Assembly: GCF_030253575.1 (NCBI RefSeq)
Contig: NC_080565.1
Coordinates: forward strand, 4,436,001-4,500,000
Length of the DNA stretch: 64,000 nucleotides
Direction: 5' to 3'
From: Rhododendron vialii
Lineage: Eukaryota; Streptophyta; Magnoliopsida; Ericales; Ericaceae
Part shown: positions 11,501 to 22,632 of the stretch, piece after piece
Position numbering within the stretch: the stretch's first letter is position 1
How the letters are laid out: each line of letters opens with the position of its first letter
Position numbers and translations under genes: made by a program
The notes under the pieces: model-generated
What the model was told of the DNA's origin: nothing
Databases searched by the model: none
The model's input: only the letters and a program-made list of their open reading frames with translations

Positions 11501-12376
11501 GCAATAACCAGATGAGATCTTCTGTCTAAGTAATCCCCTGCCCAATCAGCATCTATGAAAGCAGTTAATTGCAAAGAACCAGGAACAAAGTGTAAACCTT
11601 CATGGATACAGCCTTTGATATATCTTAAAATGCGTTTGACAGACACAAAATGACTATATTTAGGGTTGTGCATGTGTTGGCAAGCAACATTAACAGCAAA
11701 AGAGATTTCAGGTTTAATGAGGGTCAAATACTGAAGAGAGCCCACAATAGTCTGATACCAATGTACATCAACAAAGTCAGGATCTGGGTCAAAAACTGCA
11801 GGTTTAGAAGAAGAAGGAGAGGGATTAGACTTACAATCCTGCATCCTTGCTTTGGTAAGAAGATCGGTAGCATATTTTGTTTGTGACAAAATAATACCAG
11901 AGCCATGTTGAAGCACTTCAATACCAAGAAAATAGCTTAGTGACCCAAGATCTTTCATAACAAACTTGGTACTGAGAATCTTAACCAACTCTGTGATATA
12001 CTCAGTGCCACTCCATGAGTAAACCATTCCAGGTAATTCGTTGTCCATTGAGAAGATAAAGATTTCATCCTTGACACATTTAGTTGATTTGCCCCTCGAA
12101 AGATCATATAACCTGACGCATAGGTCCTCCTTGAACATATTGACAGATCAGGATTCGGAAAATATTATGATTTTAGTTGAAGATCTGCTTGAAAAGAGCA
12201 GCAAAATCTTAAGATGTCTGGAAATACGGGGATTGAATAAGCTGCGTTATTTTCTGACCCAGTTACTAAACCTAACGTCTCTAGAAAAGTTAGTGATAGA
12301 TGGTTGCGCTAACCTAAGGTCTTTTTGTGAAGACACGGAAGCACAGCAGTGTTCAACTGCCTAAAGTCTCTTAAAC
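8511..12376 (+). pseudogene. CC-NB-ARC-LRR (CNL, RGA-like) resistance gene, copy 1, broken
   Basis: Relic of an intracellular immune receptor. The start is MDVSVHNSYAQ at 8,511, matching copy 2. An Rx-type coiled-coil N-terminus (about residues 1-150) is followed by NB-ARC: P-loop GMAGLGKTT (about 200-208), LLVLDDV kinase-2 (about 276; the usual Trp after DDV is Leu), GSKIIVTNRD, then a GLPL-like block and LKHCFANCSIFPKD. Against copy 2 there is a 2-bp loss near 9,490 that shifts frame just after RNBS-B, and a deletion of about 400 bp near 9,850 that removes the MHD region (copy 2 bases about 49,371-49,771). LRR sequence (about 9,880-10,790 and 12,028-12,376) has more stops and is split by a copia fragment. 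Homology to copy 2 ends at 12,376. It cannot make a full receptor, but the first 329 codons are open. Confidence 0.9.
10799..12022 (-). mobile_element. Ty1/copia fragment inside CNL copy 1
   Basis: Minus-strand copia fossil: the late part of reverse transcriptase (KDLGSLSYFLGIEVLQ), RNase H (HARTKHVEIDYHFIREKV) and a terminal block (about 10,799-11,098) with a TATA-like word and a Ty1/copia-style 3' end. Alignment with CNL copy 2, which is uninterrupted, sets the borders: LRR sequence ends at ATAACCAT and resumes at ACCATTCCAGG, so ACCAT is found on both sides (10,794-10,798 and 12,023-12,027). The element is truncated at its 5' side and broken in a few places. Confidence 0.85.
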
Positions 12377-12390
12377 AACTCCATATATTA

Positions 12391-12460
12391 TGGGGGATGT
12401 AGTGTCCCGACTTTGTACTTTGGGCATTGAGGGGGACGTAGTGTACAGACTTTGTACTTT
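12391..12460 (+). repeat. Short imperfect direct repeat after CNL copy 1
   Basis: Two copies of GGGGGAYGTAGTGTMCMGAC followed by TTTGTACTTTG, at about 12,391 and 12,429. It lies just beyond the end of CNL homology. No function seen. Confidence 0.6.
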
Positions 12461-13020
12461 GTACTTCATATATTATGTAAAATGATTTCTTCTATCAATT
12501 AAAAAAACCCAAATAATTTCGTTTAATTTCTTTTTTTCCGTAGAGATGCTACAAACCTTTTCCCGATAGAGACGTGGCTATCTTCAACATGTTTAAGTAC
12601 AATCTAAAATGGCCACTTCAATTCTTGATTCGATTTCTGATTTGACAACCTTGTATCCACATCAAATAAGATTGTTGACCCTTATGTACTCTGCATTTCA
12701 ATCGCGAACACGTTCATTTGTATCATTGCATGTTGTCGCTGTTTGGCCCATGTCACATAAAATGGTTCAAATAGTCTTTAAGTGGGCTCTCTTGTTCTTG
12801 AAGGATTTTCTGGATGGTAGTTATCGGAGGTCGTTATTTTGTTAGTTTGGCATGTTCTTTTTGATTTATCATCAAATGCAATTGGAAAGACTCCGTATTT
12901 CTTGTGTGTAGTAAAATGAAAACTGTGAAGATTTTTAGTTGTGAAAAATGTATTTCAATGCCTCTGATTCAAGTGGTTTAATTTTTTGTTTATATTTATT
13001 CTCATTTTCTTTCAGGTGTA
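12461..13020. other. Stretch without recognised gene
   Basis: AT-rich sequence between the CNL relic and the F-box relic. A 78-codon open stretch at 12,609 resembles nothing I know. TTTCTTTCAG at 13,006-13,015 looks like a splice acceptor leading into the F-box relic, so part of this may be its first intron. Confidence 0.4.
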
Positions 13021-13029
13021 GCGAACAAA

Positions 13030-14225
13030 TGTTGCGGTAATAATGGGTCAATGGTCATAGAAGAGCGTGTCGTTCTTTATGCTGATAAAGTTCGACTCCG
13101 TTCTGTTTGTGCGTTGTGGCACTCAACTTTGCCGAAGCTGCCTCACCAAAAGTTCCACCAATCTCCATGCTTACTGCTACCATCTCGTAATAATAGTGTC
13201 ACAACTTGTGGATTGTTCAGCCCACTTGATAAGAAGTTTTATCACTTGGAGTTGCCTGAGCTAGCTGAAGGCAAGTTGTTCATAGGATCCTCCCAGGGTT
13301 GAGTGGTTACTTGTGAGGATAGTTCCTCATTACGGCTCTTCAATCCACTCACAAGGGCTCAACTAAAACTTCCACCAAGGTCTTGTTTTTCCGATATCGA
13401 AAAATATGATCCTAGCTAGTGACTCGGGGTACGAGTATGCTCTGCGGGATTATTTGGGCCATGCGTATACGTTAAGTGCAAGGCATGTGCGAGACTATTT
13501 TATGCATAAGACTATCCTATCGACAAGTCCCGCCAACGACGACTATATTGCTGTGGCCGCCTATGGTGTATTTAATAGATTGGCATTTTGTAGAAAGGGA
13601 TATAAAAAAAATGGGTTCACTTGCATGGGGATCGATTAGTATATGCGGATATTTTATTCTTTGGGGGACGACTATATGCTTTGGATCTGAAGGGACGCCT
13701 TTTGATTTGTGAAGTTATAAGAGCTCACCTGAAAGTAATTAACAAAGATCATGGAAATAGTTCAACCAAGGACAGAAACGGAGCGACAGTACTTGGTAGA
13801 GTATTCTGTGGACCGCAGTGTCCACTTACAGTTTGCACCCTCGTACATAGCAAATAGAACTTGTGGGTTCAAATTTTACAAGCTAGACGTCAGCTGTTCC
13901 TCTTGGTTAGAGGTGAGAGACTTGGGTGGAGATGTTTCTGGGGAAGAACTCGTCGTGGTCAATTTCGTCGGTTAATTTTCCTGGCTGTAAAGGAAATTGC
14001 ATTTACTTCAACGATGAAAATCGCGAGCTCCATGAAGCGGAATTCGAAGTAGTAAGTTTTGATATGGGTATCTACAACCTAGATGATGGGATGATCGAGT
14101 CATTAGATGTGCCCGGTTATAAAGGTGATGGAAAAAAGATGTTTTGGCCTCCCCCGGTTTGGGTAATGCCGAAGACCTATTACGAAAGCATTCTGATTCA
14201 ATCCTCGTTATATGTTAGCAACTGA
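13030..14225 (+). pseudogene. F-box / DUF295 (KIB1-4 beta-propeller) protein, broken
   Basis: Relic of a plant F-box protein with a C-terminal DUF295 (KIB1-4) propeller, a family that recruits targets to SCF ubiquitin ligases. The F-box remnant reads VVLYADKVRLRSVCALWHST, then CGLFSPLDKKFYHLELPEL, RLFNPLTRAQLKLPP, GFKFYKLDVSCSSWLEV and FPGCKGNCIYFNDE in the expected order. Damage: a TGG-to-TGA change at 13,300 (the usual GSSQGW), then frame changes near 13,400, 13,640, 13,750 and 13,950. The first helix of the F-box is missing or lies in an unseen upstream exon. About five breaks over 1.2 kb make it non-functional. It has no visible link to the CNL beside it. Confidence 0.8.
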
Positions 14226-14399
14226 ACTTAGTAAAGCATAACTTGTTTTTCACATGCCTCAATCCAATATGTAGGAATTAAGTGGGAAATTGGAAATCAC
14301 CTTATTTATTGTTTTGTAAGAGGAGTTTTAGATTGATCGAACTATACGTGGATTGAGTTTGGGACACGTGATATAGGCGGATCGAGTTTGGGACACATG

Positions 14400-15112
14400 A
14401 TGTAGACTATACAACCCCCACCCTCACCACCACCAAAGGGTCTCCTATGGCCTTTTTCAGTGGCAGGAGGCGAGGGTTTTGCTGCCGTTCGGATGATTTT
14501 CTCTCTTGTTCTTGTTTTCTCCCTCTTTCTTTTCCTCTTTCTCCTTCCGCAAGGTCGGCATTTTCCTACCACCTTCCTCGATCTCCACCACTCCTCAGTC
14601 CCTCCTCTCTTAGCCAACTACAACCTCTCTTTCACCGGCTCTCCATCTCCCTCTTCAACCGCGCGCAAGTGAAGTTGGTTCAAAAACCGTAGATCAGAAG
14701 ATCGGAAGACTTGAGGCCATGATCGGAGCTCAATATCCACCTCTCCTTCACCAGTCGAGATCTATTCTGAGGCGACGAGTGTCAGGATTTTTGGCGGCGG
14801 CGCATTAGGAAAAGAGTGGGTTTGTTTTCTTTTCTATTGTGGTTTGGGTGTTCCCTCAAGATTAATATTATGTTTTCCTGATCTAGTTTCCCCAAATCCG
14901 GTGGGTAATGGTGGTGCTCGCCATCGTCGAGGTTAATTGTGTAGCTGGCCAGCGTTTGGCTTTTGGTTTGTGAGGTTCTAGAGTAAGAACTTATGAATCT
15001 AGGCCTTCTATTTGGTTATTGTATTCTCTTGAGAAGAATAACCATCTTTTGATGTATTGAGCTCTTTCTATCAATGAAAGTTCCTACCTTTTTGACAACA
15101 AAAAAAAAAAAA
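14400..15112 (+). mobile_element. Possible retroposon (LINE-like 3' end with poly(A))
   Basis: GC-rich leader-like sequence (14,400-14,800) followed by AT-rich sequence ending TCTATCAATGAAAGTTCCTA and then a run of A at about 15,099-15,111. A pyrimidine-rich head, no long ORF and a poly(A) tail are what a truncated or internally deleted L1-type LINE, or a retroposed transcript, would leave. I could not find a target duplication, so the left edge is a guess. Confidence 0.4.
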
Positions 15113-15163
15113 TTAAGGGCTTTCTTTTCCCTTGGTGCGAAGTGACCACAAATTAGTGAGTTC

Positions 15164-15676
15164 GGCTCCGTTTGTTTGGATGTAAAATATTTTTGTCAAT
15201 TTAAGGTGTTTGGTTGTTGAAATTGCTAGAAAGTGATTTTTTTGGAAAAATCTTTTTGCACCATTGGTTTGGTAAAACTGATTTACCCCCGTAAGTTGTT
15301 TTCCAATTTTTGTGCGGGCATTGGTCCTCCCATTCCACGACCACTTCTCATTCTTTTCTTTTTTTTTTAACCAGATTCTCATTCCCTCATTCCATGTGAA
15401 TAATCTATCTCTCTCTCCATGCACCAATTTTGTTCACGTAAAACTTGTTTTTTCATGTAAAATAATTTACATCCAACCAAACGGAGCCTAGTCCAAAACG
15501 AGATAGTGGAGGAGAAAGAGAGGTTACTTAGTTAAAATATTTCTAAACCAGCAATCTGCAGATATTTTGGAAAATATTTTTAATGAACCAACCAAATACC
15601 GAAAAATAAAAGTTTAAAGTTTTGAAAAATATATATTTTACATTGTAAAATATTTTACATCAAAACAAACGGAGCC
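15164..15676. mobile_element. MITE cluster with GGCTCCGTTTG termini
   Basis: The left end, GGCTCCGTTTGTTTGGATGT at 15,164, is the inverted match of two right ends, at 15,488 and at 15,676. Both carry about 30 bp of match to the left terminus. Either a 325-bp MITE lies inside a larger 513-bp one, or the right end has been duplicated. Related termini occur at 54,024 and 54,166. No coding capacity and no clean target duplication. Confidence 0.75.
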
Positions 15677-15749
15677 CTGGTTTAAAATTGTTTTTGGGTT
15701 TTGGGTCCGTGTGGAGCTCCATCCCTTAAACTCATATCAAGTACCCATG

Positions 15750-15910
15750 ACCCCTTTCGTTTTAGGGTTGTGGATTTTGGATTTTAATCATTATTCTATT
15801 TCTCTTCAATCATTACTCTCATTTTTTTCTTTATCTTTCTCTAATTATTATTCTATTTTTTTCTACATTCATTACCTACAAATTCAAAATCCTAAAACGA
15901 ACGGGCCCAT
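15750..15910. mobile_element. Small MITE with CCTTTCGTTTTAGG termini
   Basis: CCCCTTTCGTTTTAGG at about 15,749 is mirrored by CCTAAAACGAACGGG at about 15,891-15,905. The core is T-rich. About 160 bp, non-coding. A possibly related piece lies at 60,487-60,640. Confidence 0.55.
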
Positions 15911-16006
15911 GTGTTTGTGTTAGGTTTGCCTTCTAATTGACTGCACCTACCATGTTTTTCCTCCGCCATTCCTCTCTTAAAAAAGATAAAAGCATGAGTA
16001 TTCAAT

Positions 16007-16458
16007 GCTGGATAAAGCATGTTGTTAGGGTGTTTGACTGTGTAAAAGCCTGTTGTTAGCTTTGTTGGCATGTTCTGTTGCTTGATGATCTAGACTCAAG
16101 CTTTGCTTTTTGTTGTTTCCAGGGCATTCCCTTGTGCTGTGTATTGTAGGTTTTCAAATAAAATCTTTAGATTTTTACAGGACAGAAAAGTGAAATTTAA
16201 TTCACATTAAAAAAAGATGGAATACTTAATTGAGGATAGTTCCAGTTGCAAACAAGCCATTTGAGTACGTGTAGAAAAAGCTGCCCTAGGGGTTAGACAC
16301 TTTCAGGATTTAGAGTTTTAGACACTTTCATAGGTTTCAGTGTTTCATTAATTAGAAGAGACTTTGTGGAAATTACTTTCTATTTTCTGGACCTAGAAGT
16401 AAAAAGTCTAAAAATCTTATGTTACCTAAAAAAAAAAAAAGCTGGATAAAGCATGTTG
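16007..16458 (+). mobile_element. Poly(A) retroposon with 18-bp target duplication
   Basis: A perfect 18-bp direct repeat, GCTGGATAAAGCATGTTG, lies at 16,007-16,024 and 16,441-16,458. Between them is 416 bp ending in 13 A residues. A long target duplication with a poly(A) tail on one side is the signature of LINE-driven retroposition. The insert has no ORF or RNA-polymerase-III boxes I can see; it contains TTCAAATAAAATC (a polyadenylation-like word) and a repeated TTAGACACTTTCA. A retroposed 3' UTR or a truncated LINE are both possible. Confidence 0.85.
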
Positions 16459-16723
16459 CTATTCAAATCTTCTCTTTTTACTAGAATGGTGTATGACTTC
16501 CTTATGTGGAAGTGCCTTGCTCCTAATAAATGCGGAAAAAAATTGACGCAAAACTAACAAATGCGACAAAAAAAGTAAATGAAATCAAAAGAAAAAATTT
16601 GTAATCTACAATTTATAAATTAGTGAAAACACCCCCAAATTCCTTAGGCATGTGTTAATTCCATGTCCCCTCTAGAAATTCATAATTGACAGACAATATA
16701 GAAAACGGATGGAGTGTATGTAT

Positions 16724-16925
16724 TTAGAAAAACTTTTTTACAGAGGGCTCCATAAACCATGTTTTATGGAGCCCAATTTTGCATGTCTAAAAGTGTTTCG
16801 GACGGTCCGGATTGAAAATCAATTTTAACCGGTAACAGTAATATGGAGTGTATATATATTCAAAAAAACTTTTTTACGGAGCTCAATCTCGTACGTCCAA
16901 AAGTGTTTTAGACAGTCCGGAATCT
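16724..16925 (+). repeat. Direct repeat with TTTTTTACGGAGCTC-like units
   Basis: Two diverged copies of a block running from AAAACTTTTTTAC to AGTGTTTYRGACRGTCCGGA, at about 16,725-16,810 and 16,863-16,921. The surrounding 16,459-17,524 is AT-rich with no gene that I recognise. Confidence 0.5.
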
Positions 16926-17529
16926 GGATTGAAAATAATTTTGATCGGTAAATTACTGTTACCGGTCAAAATGAAAAACATATCTCAACTATTGATTGAC
17001 AAAATGGACGGCCAAGATTGTGCATTCACGGCTCTTCCTTGAACGAGTTTCCCTATATGTTGTGGAGTATCTCATTTGTGTATCTCCGGAAAAGTCGCGC
17101 GTAAGCAGTGGCTACATTTCCAACACGACACCTCTTGGGCCAAATCCTTTTGGATAACAAGTTTGTCTTGTATTCTCTCATCCTTTCAAACGCCGTTTGG
17201 AAAGATCTCAATCATATCTTCAGACATTTCGTTACGTCTCCTTTAGATCTCCATATATTGGAAAACACTGTATGCCGAAAAAAACGGAGCCTTAGTAATC
17301 TTTTGTTTAATTTATCATTAATTTTTTTAGAAACTAATAATTCATCTCAGCGGTGAAAGTAACGAAGACTGAAAATATAGACAAAAGTTGAATAAAATCT
17401 GTATAAGACGAACAAAAAAACAGCAAAATACATCGAAAACTGTCTTTTTAAACTATCTTCCTATTTAGGAAACTTTTTGGAACATTTAGTCGCAATTTTA
17501 TAGTACTTCTTTAATCAGTTGGTCGTAGT

Positions 17530-20500
17530 TGTAGAGACCCATAATTATTTTCTCAAATTTTAAATGTTTAATATGTATTTGGATTATCAAAGTGTGTATA
17601 ACAATGTGGACATGAGTTGGGTCAATGTGAGATGACTTGTAAGTTGTGGGAGTTGACGTGATACAATAGGAGTGAAAGGGTGAAAGTGTTATTTGTGCTA
17701 TATAAGTCAAAAAAAAAAAAAGGGGAGCAGGAGATTATTTTTCTCTCTTTTCCTTTCCTTTCTTTTCTTCTTCTCCGGCATCTCTCTCGGCTCTCACCTC
17801 TCTCACCTTCTCTCTTCGATTTCATCGACCACGAGTGAGACTTTTGAAAAATCCCAAGTACTAAAGTTGTTCTACGCGACGAGAGCTTCCTATCCATCGA
17901 AGAAAATTCACGATCGGAGCACTTCGAAGTTTCCTCCATGTTCGGGCTTGCTTCTAACCTTCGAGGTAGGGATCTCCTACCTTTCTTTACATGTTTAAGT
18001 GTTGGATGGATGTACGAGAATCAAGTTTGATCATCTATTTTGAGTCTTGAATAAATCTTGTATGCTGAAAATTTCGTGGGTTCTGCTAATCTGTCTTTTT
18101 GGAGCCTTTCTGCTAGGAATTAATTTTTGGTGCCTTCATAACAGTTAAAGTACGTTTCAATACGAAGATTTCGGTACCAAGATCATGAAAAACCGATAAT
18201 CACACAATTAGTTATGAATTTTTGAATACCGGCTGTTTCCTGGATACGCGAACCTGTGCGTGGCTGTCTTCTTTTAATTTTCTGGGCATGATGAACATTT
18301 TGGGTGGCTTTGGGTCTTTTACAGGAGGTGCATATTTAAGTTAAGAAGAGATTGGCGTTGGAATCAATTAATTTGGTTAAGTATACAATTTTTGGTGAAT
18401 TTCTAAAGCTGGGTTGGTTGATAGGTGCGAAAATGGTTGCGAAACTGTTTTTCTTTTGATTGTTGGGTTAATCTCCTCTCGTTTCTGAACCTGGGATTTT
18501 TACTGAGTGTAGGGTTTGTCGTGGTGCAGCTTTTGGCTTTGGTTTCACTATTTTTGGGTTTAAGATGAAAGAGTTATGATTTTTCAATCAATTTTACTTA
18601 TTCCCGCGTAGAATCTGACAGCACTGGCGGACTTAGGTAAAATGGCCATAACTCCTAGCTCGGGACTCGAAAGGACACACCGTTTGTTTTGGTAGAAACT
18701 AGACACATAGAGCTTTCCAACGATACATCCCATGCATCATGGGTATGTCCGAACGATAACAGATTTGCATCCAAAGTTGACCTAAATTCTGCCTTTGTAC
18801 CAGTTTTTACTATTATGTTGGAGCTATAATTGAAAGGCCGTAGTTAAGTTACCCGAACTCCGTTTTTGATGTATGATCTATGGATTCAAAGGAGAAGCCT
18901 ACTTTTCAATGGTTTAAATGTCGTTCTTAAATTTATGTTATTTGATCGGATATAGTCAGAACTTCAAGTGTGAATGATTAATTTCACCTATTGGATATGT
19001 GGGGATATGATGAGTTGATCTAGATGATTAATTATTGGGATATGAGAATTAGTGAGCATAAGGGTTAAAATACTTGTAAACGATTGGAATAGAAAATGGA
19101 TTAGATGGATGATATGATCGATGATAAATTAAGTTGTAGAATGTTTGACGCGATGTGTAAATTATTCGATGTCTTTCCATGAGATTAAGTCTTTGGGCTT
19201 GCGGGATACTTGCAGTGAGTTAAACAGGATTTGGTGAATCACTTGGCATGAGTGCATGGTTGTTAAGCACTGATGGGTACTACAAAGATGAGGATCTTTA
19301 TAAGTATTTGCAAATTAGACTCTTAATGGAGATGTCACAAAGGGGGTCCATTAGGTGGTAATATGAGATGTGAATCGAAAGGATTTTAGCGGACGCACGG
19401 GGGTCCTAAAAGCCCGGAATTGAATCAAAAGGATTTTAGCGGACGCACGGGGGTCCTAAAAGCCCGGAATTGATCAAAAGGATTTTAGCGGACGCACGGG
19501 GGTCCTAAAAGCCCGGAATTGATCCAAAGGATTTTAGGGGACGCACGGGGGTCCTAAAAGCCCGGAATTGATCCAAAGGATTTTAGCGGACGAACGGGGG
19601 TCCTAAAAGCCCGGAATTGATCAAAAGGATTTTAGCGGACGCACGGGGGTCCTAAAAGCCCGGAATTGATCCAAAGGATTTTAGCGGACGCACGGGGGTC
19701 CTAAAAGCCCGGAATTGATCCAAAGGATTTTAGTGGACGCACGGGGGTCCTAAAAGCCCGGAATTGAATCCAAAGGATTTTAGTGGACGCACGGGGGTCC
19801 TAAAAGCCCGGAATTGATTCAAAGGATTTTAGTGGACGCACGGGGGTCCTAAAAGCCCGGAATTGATTCAAAGGATTTTAGTGGACGCACGGGGGTCCTA
19901 AAAGCCCGGAATTGAATCAAAAGGATTTTAGTGGACGCACGGGGGTCCCAAAAGCCCGGAATTGAACGAAAGGATTTTAGTGGACGCACGGGGGTCCCTA
20001 GTGCCCGGAAGGGCACAAGAAAGCCACGGATCTACCGAAAGGTGTAATGCCGAAATGAACATAGGACGCATGGGGTCCTTAGTGCCCGGAAATAAAATCG
20101 AAACGCGTGACATGGTGAAACGGAGAATCTTGTTATTATTTATGATCAACTAAGATTGAAAATGTCAGTTTGAGTTTGTAACTTGGAACGTCTAATGTGT
20201 CAATACATGCTTTCTTTTATTTTTCCCTTTAGACCACCAAATCCTTGTGGCTTGTTCTCCTGATGTGTGATGGGCAGTTCTGTGTGAATGTATAAGTGGT
20301 ACCTCGTGGTGTGATGCATTGTGAGAGTTTCATGTATGGTATTTGATTGTCAGACTTATAAGGGAAATCTTAATGTGGAGGAGTTTTGCTAGATGTTGAG
20401 ATTTGAAGTTTGATTTGGGATTGACGGATGAGTTTTCCTTGTTGTTGAGGTGCGGTATTGTTCGACTTGTCATTGCTTACCTTATGTTCTAGCTCTACAT

Positions 20501-21271
20501 GCCTAGTGTGTATATTTTTGGTGAGAGGTTGGTTGGTTGTATGAGAAAAGAAAGTGAAAACATTTTGTTAAAGAACTCAGACTAATCTTTAGGTCTTTGA
20601 AATGGAAATGAAAGTGCAGGGATTGGGTTGGGTAATGCCGTAGCGGTAAGCTGAGATTTTTAAGAATATTGGTGTGTGTGTGGGTGAGAGTGTTGGTGTT
20701 TGAGAAATGGAGTTAAATATTTTTCAGCGTGAGTATGACATTTTGAGCTTCACATTTGACAAAACAAGTACGTTTTTTGGAAAATGTTTTCCCTTGTGAT
20801 CTGTCTTCACTTCTGCATGCAATTTAGGTATGGACATCTCTACGAGCTAGTGTAGCTCACCCTATCCTTTCAGGTACTCGTCATGGCACTTAGCTTGGAT
20901 TGCATGGAGTGCATATTGAGACGTCTCTTGGGAGCTTCATTGGAATCATTAAGGAGGTGTTTTATCATCTAGTCAAATTCATGTTGTGTACTTTACTCAC
21001 AATTGAAGGTTGTATCTTTTGGTTAGAACATATGTAAAGCTAGGTATAAACTCCTCTCTTTGATTATTGTGAAGCCCTTTTTATGGACTACGTTTGGGAG
21101 ACTTTATGTAAAAAAAAAAAAAAAAAAAAAGTTTAGAGAGAAGAAGAAGAAGAGACTGTGATTCTTTGTTTGGATTGGCTTGACATTTAATGGTAAATAT
21201 AGTTGAGGAAAAAGATTTTTTGTTTATAAAAAAATATATTATTATTTTAGTTGAAAATCGAGGGCGTGACA
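17530..21271 (+). repeat. 5' LTR of the LARD-like element
   Basis: 3,742 bp, TG...CA. A TATA box (TATATAAG, 17,699-17,706) lies only about 170 bp from the left edge, followed by an A-run and a pyrimidine-rich leader, so most of the LTR would be transcribed. It holds a 49-bp tandem array (about 19,376-20,090). Confidence 0.95.
19376..20090 (+). repeat. 49-bp tandem array in the 5' LTR
   Basis: About 13 units of 48-50 bp built on AAAGGATTTTAGYGGACGCA then CGGGGGTCCTAAAAGCCCGG, plus one more diverged unit near 20,064. Units fall in two blocks, GCGGA first and GTGGA later, so the array grew in steps. Confidence 0.95.
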
Positions 21272-22632
21272 ACTTGGTATCAAAGCATAGGTTTAGAATA
21301 CCTCGGGACCGTGGGGAGGCACTTAGTCTTATGGGTCTAGCAGTTGCGTTGGGGCATGAATGGTGTGTGTGTACTTGAATAGCTTTCACCTGTTTATGTG
21401 GCATTGCAATTGCATTTGTGTAGGGCTATATAGACTTGTTGACTTGTGTTGAGATCGATAAAATGGATAGAAATTGTGTAAGATGTTACGAGACTGAAAT
21501 GAACTTGATTACTTTTGGACTTCCTAGAACCATGAGTTGGGTATGTGTGAGCCTTCTAGATCTTGTGCGATGTGATGGTTGATGGTAGTTTACTAGTTTC
21601 TCTTCTCTAACTGTTGTAGTAGTTGGAAATTGCATGTTTTAAGAATATGCATATTTGTGGAAAGTTATCGATTGAAGTTTTCTCTATGTATTTGCTTATG
21701 TTTTGCACCATTATGTTTGGTGTCTATTTGGTGTTGTCCTAAGTGGTAAAACTTGAATTGATAGTGTATCCAATGTGTGCATGATAAGTGATATGTTGAC
21801 TGCTATGTGAAACTCATTTTTCTTGGACTTGAGGATCTACTTCCGGATATTCAGTTTGAAGTGCGGCTGGCCACCGCGACTTCAAGATTGAATACCTAGA
21901 ATAGAAGCTTTTTGAACAAGATAAAAGAAAATGATTTACCTTCTGCCGTGGAACTGGATAAGGATAGATCATGTGACGCTATAGTTAAAGATTTGTATCC
22001 CTTTGACGATTTTATACTTTTAAACGTGGAACCATTCTGTTGTGAAGACTATGCATGTCTAAGTCCCTCTGCTTACTAGTCTTCTGTAAGTAAGTGTCTT
22101 TGTATCCTATTGAGAATTAAGAACAGTGAAACAAAATGATTAAATCCTTTAAAATTGCCATACTTTCCTTCATGAGATTGAGTTGGTATATGTGTTCCTG
22201 AAATTTGGAGATGCAATGACATGGCTTGATGATGTTATTTGATTAATAAGAACTCGTGTGAGAGTATGATAGAGTTTAATGTCATGTTGACGCTACGCCA
22301 TGAAGAATGTTGAACTTAGGATTAAGCCTTGAAAGGAACGCTTGGTTATGAGGAAACATGATGGAGTTGTTCTAATGTGAGGATTTGAGCTACAAGGGAA
22401 GAGAAAGAGATATGTGGATAACGAGAGATGAAATGGAGGGAAGTATTCGGACTTGATTTTATTGTGATCGGTGTAGATTTCTTGAATCTAGATTTCATGG
22501 TGGCTAACTTGTTGAACCTTCCCTGATGTTGTGCTATTTGTTGTGACGGTTGTGTTGTGTAATTCAGTTGTTTCACGACTTGTTAACTTGGTTATAAATT
22601 TCGAGGACGAAATTTCTTTAAGGAGGGTAGGA

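Noticed and set aside
14342-14617. Minus-strand Arg/Lys-rich open frame
   Set aside because: Low-complexity charged peptide read from a pyrimidine-rich leader-like stretch; no domain.
19376-20090. 49-bp array as an independent satellite
   Set aside because: It is inside an LTR and repeated identically in the partner LTR, so it is part of the element.
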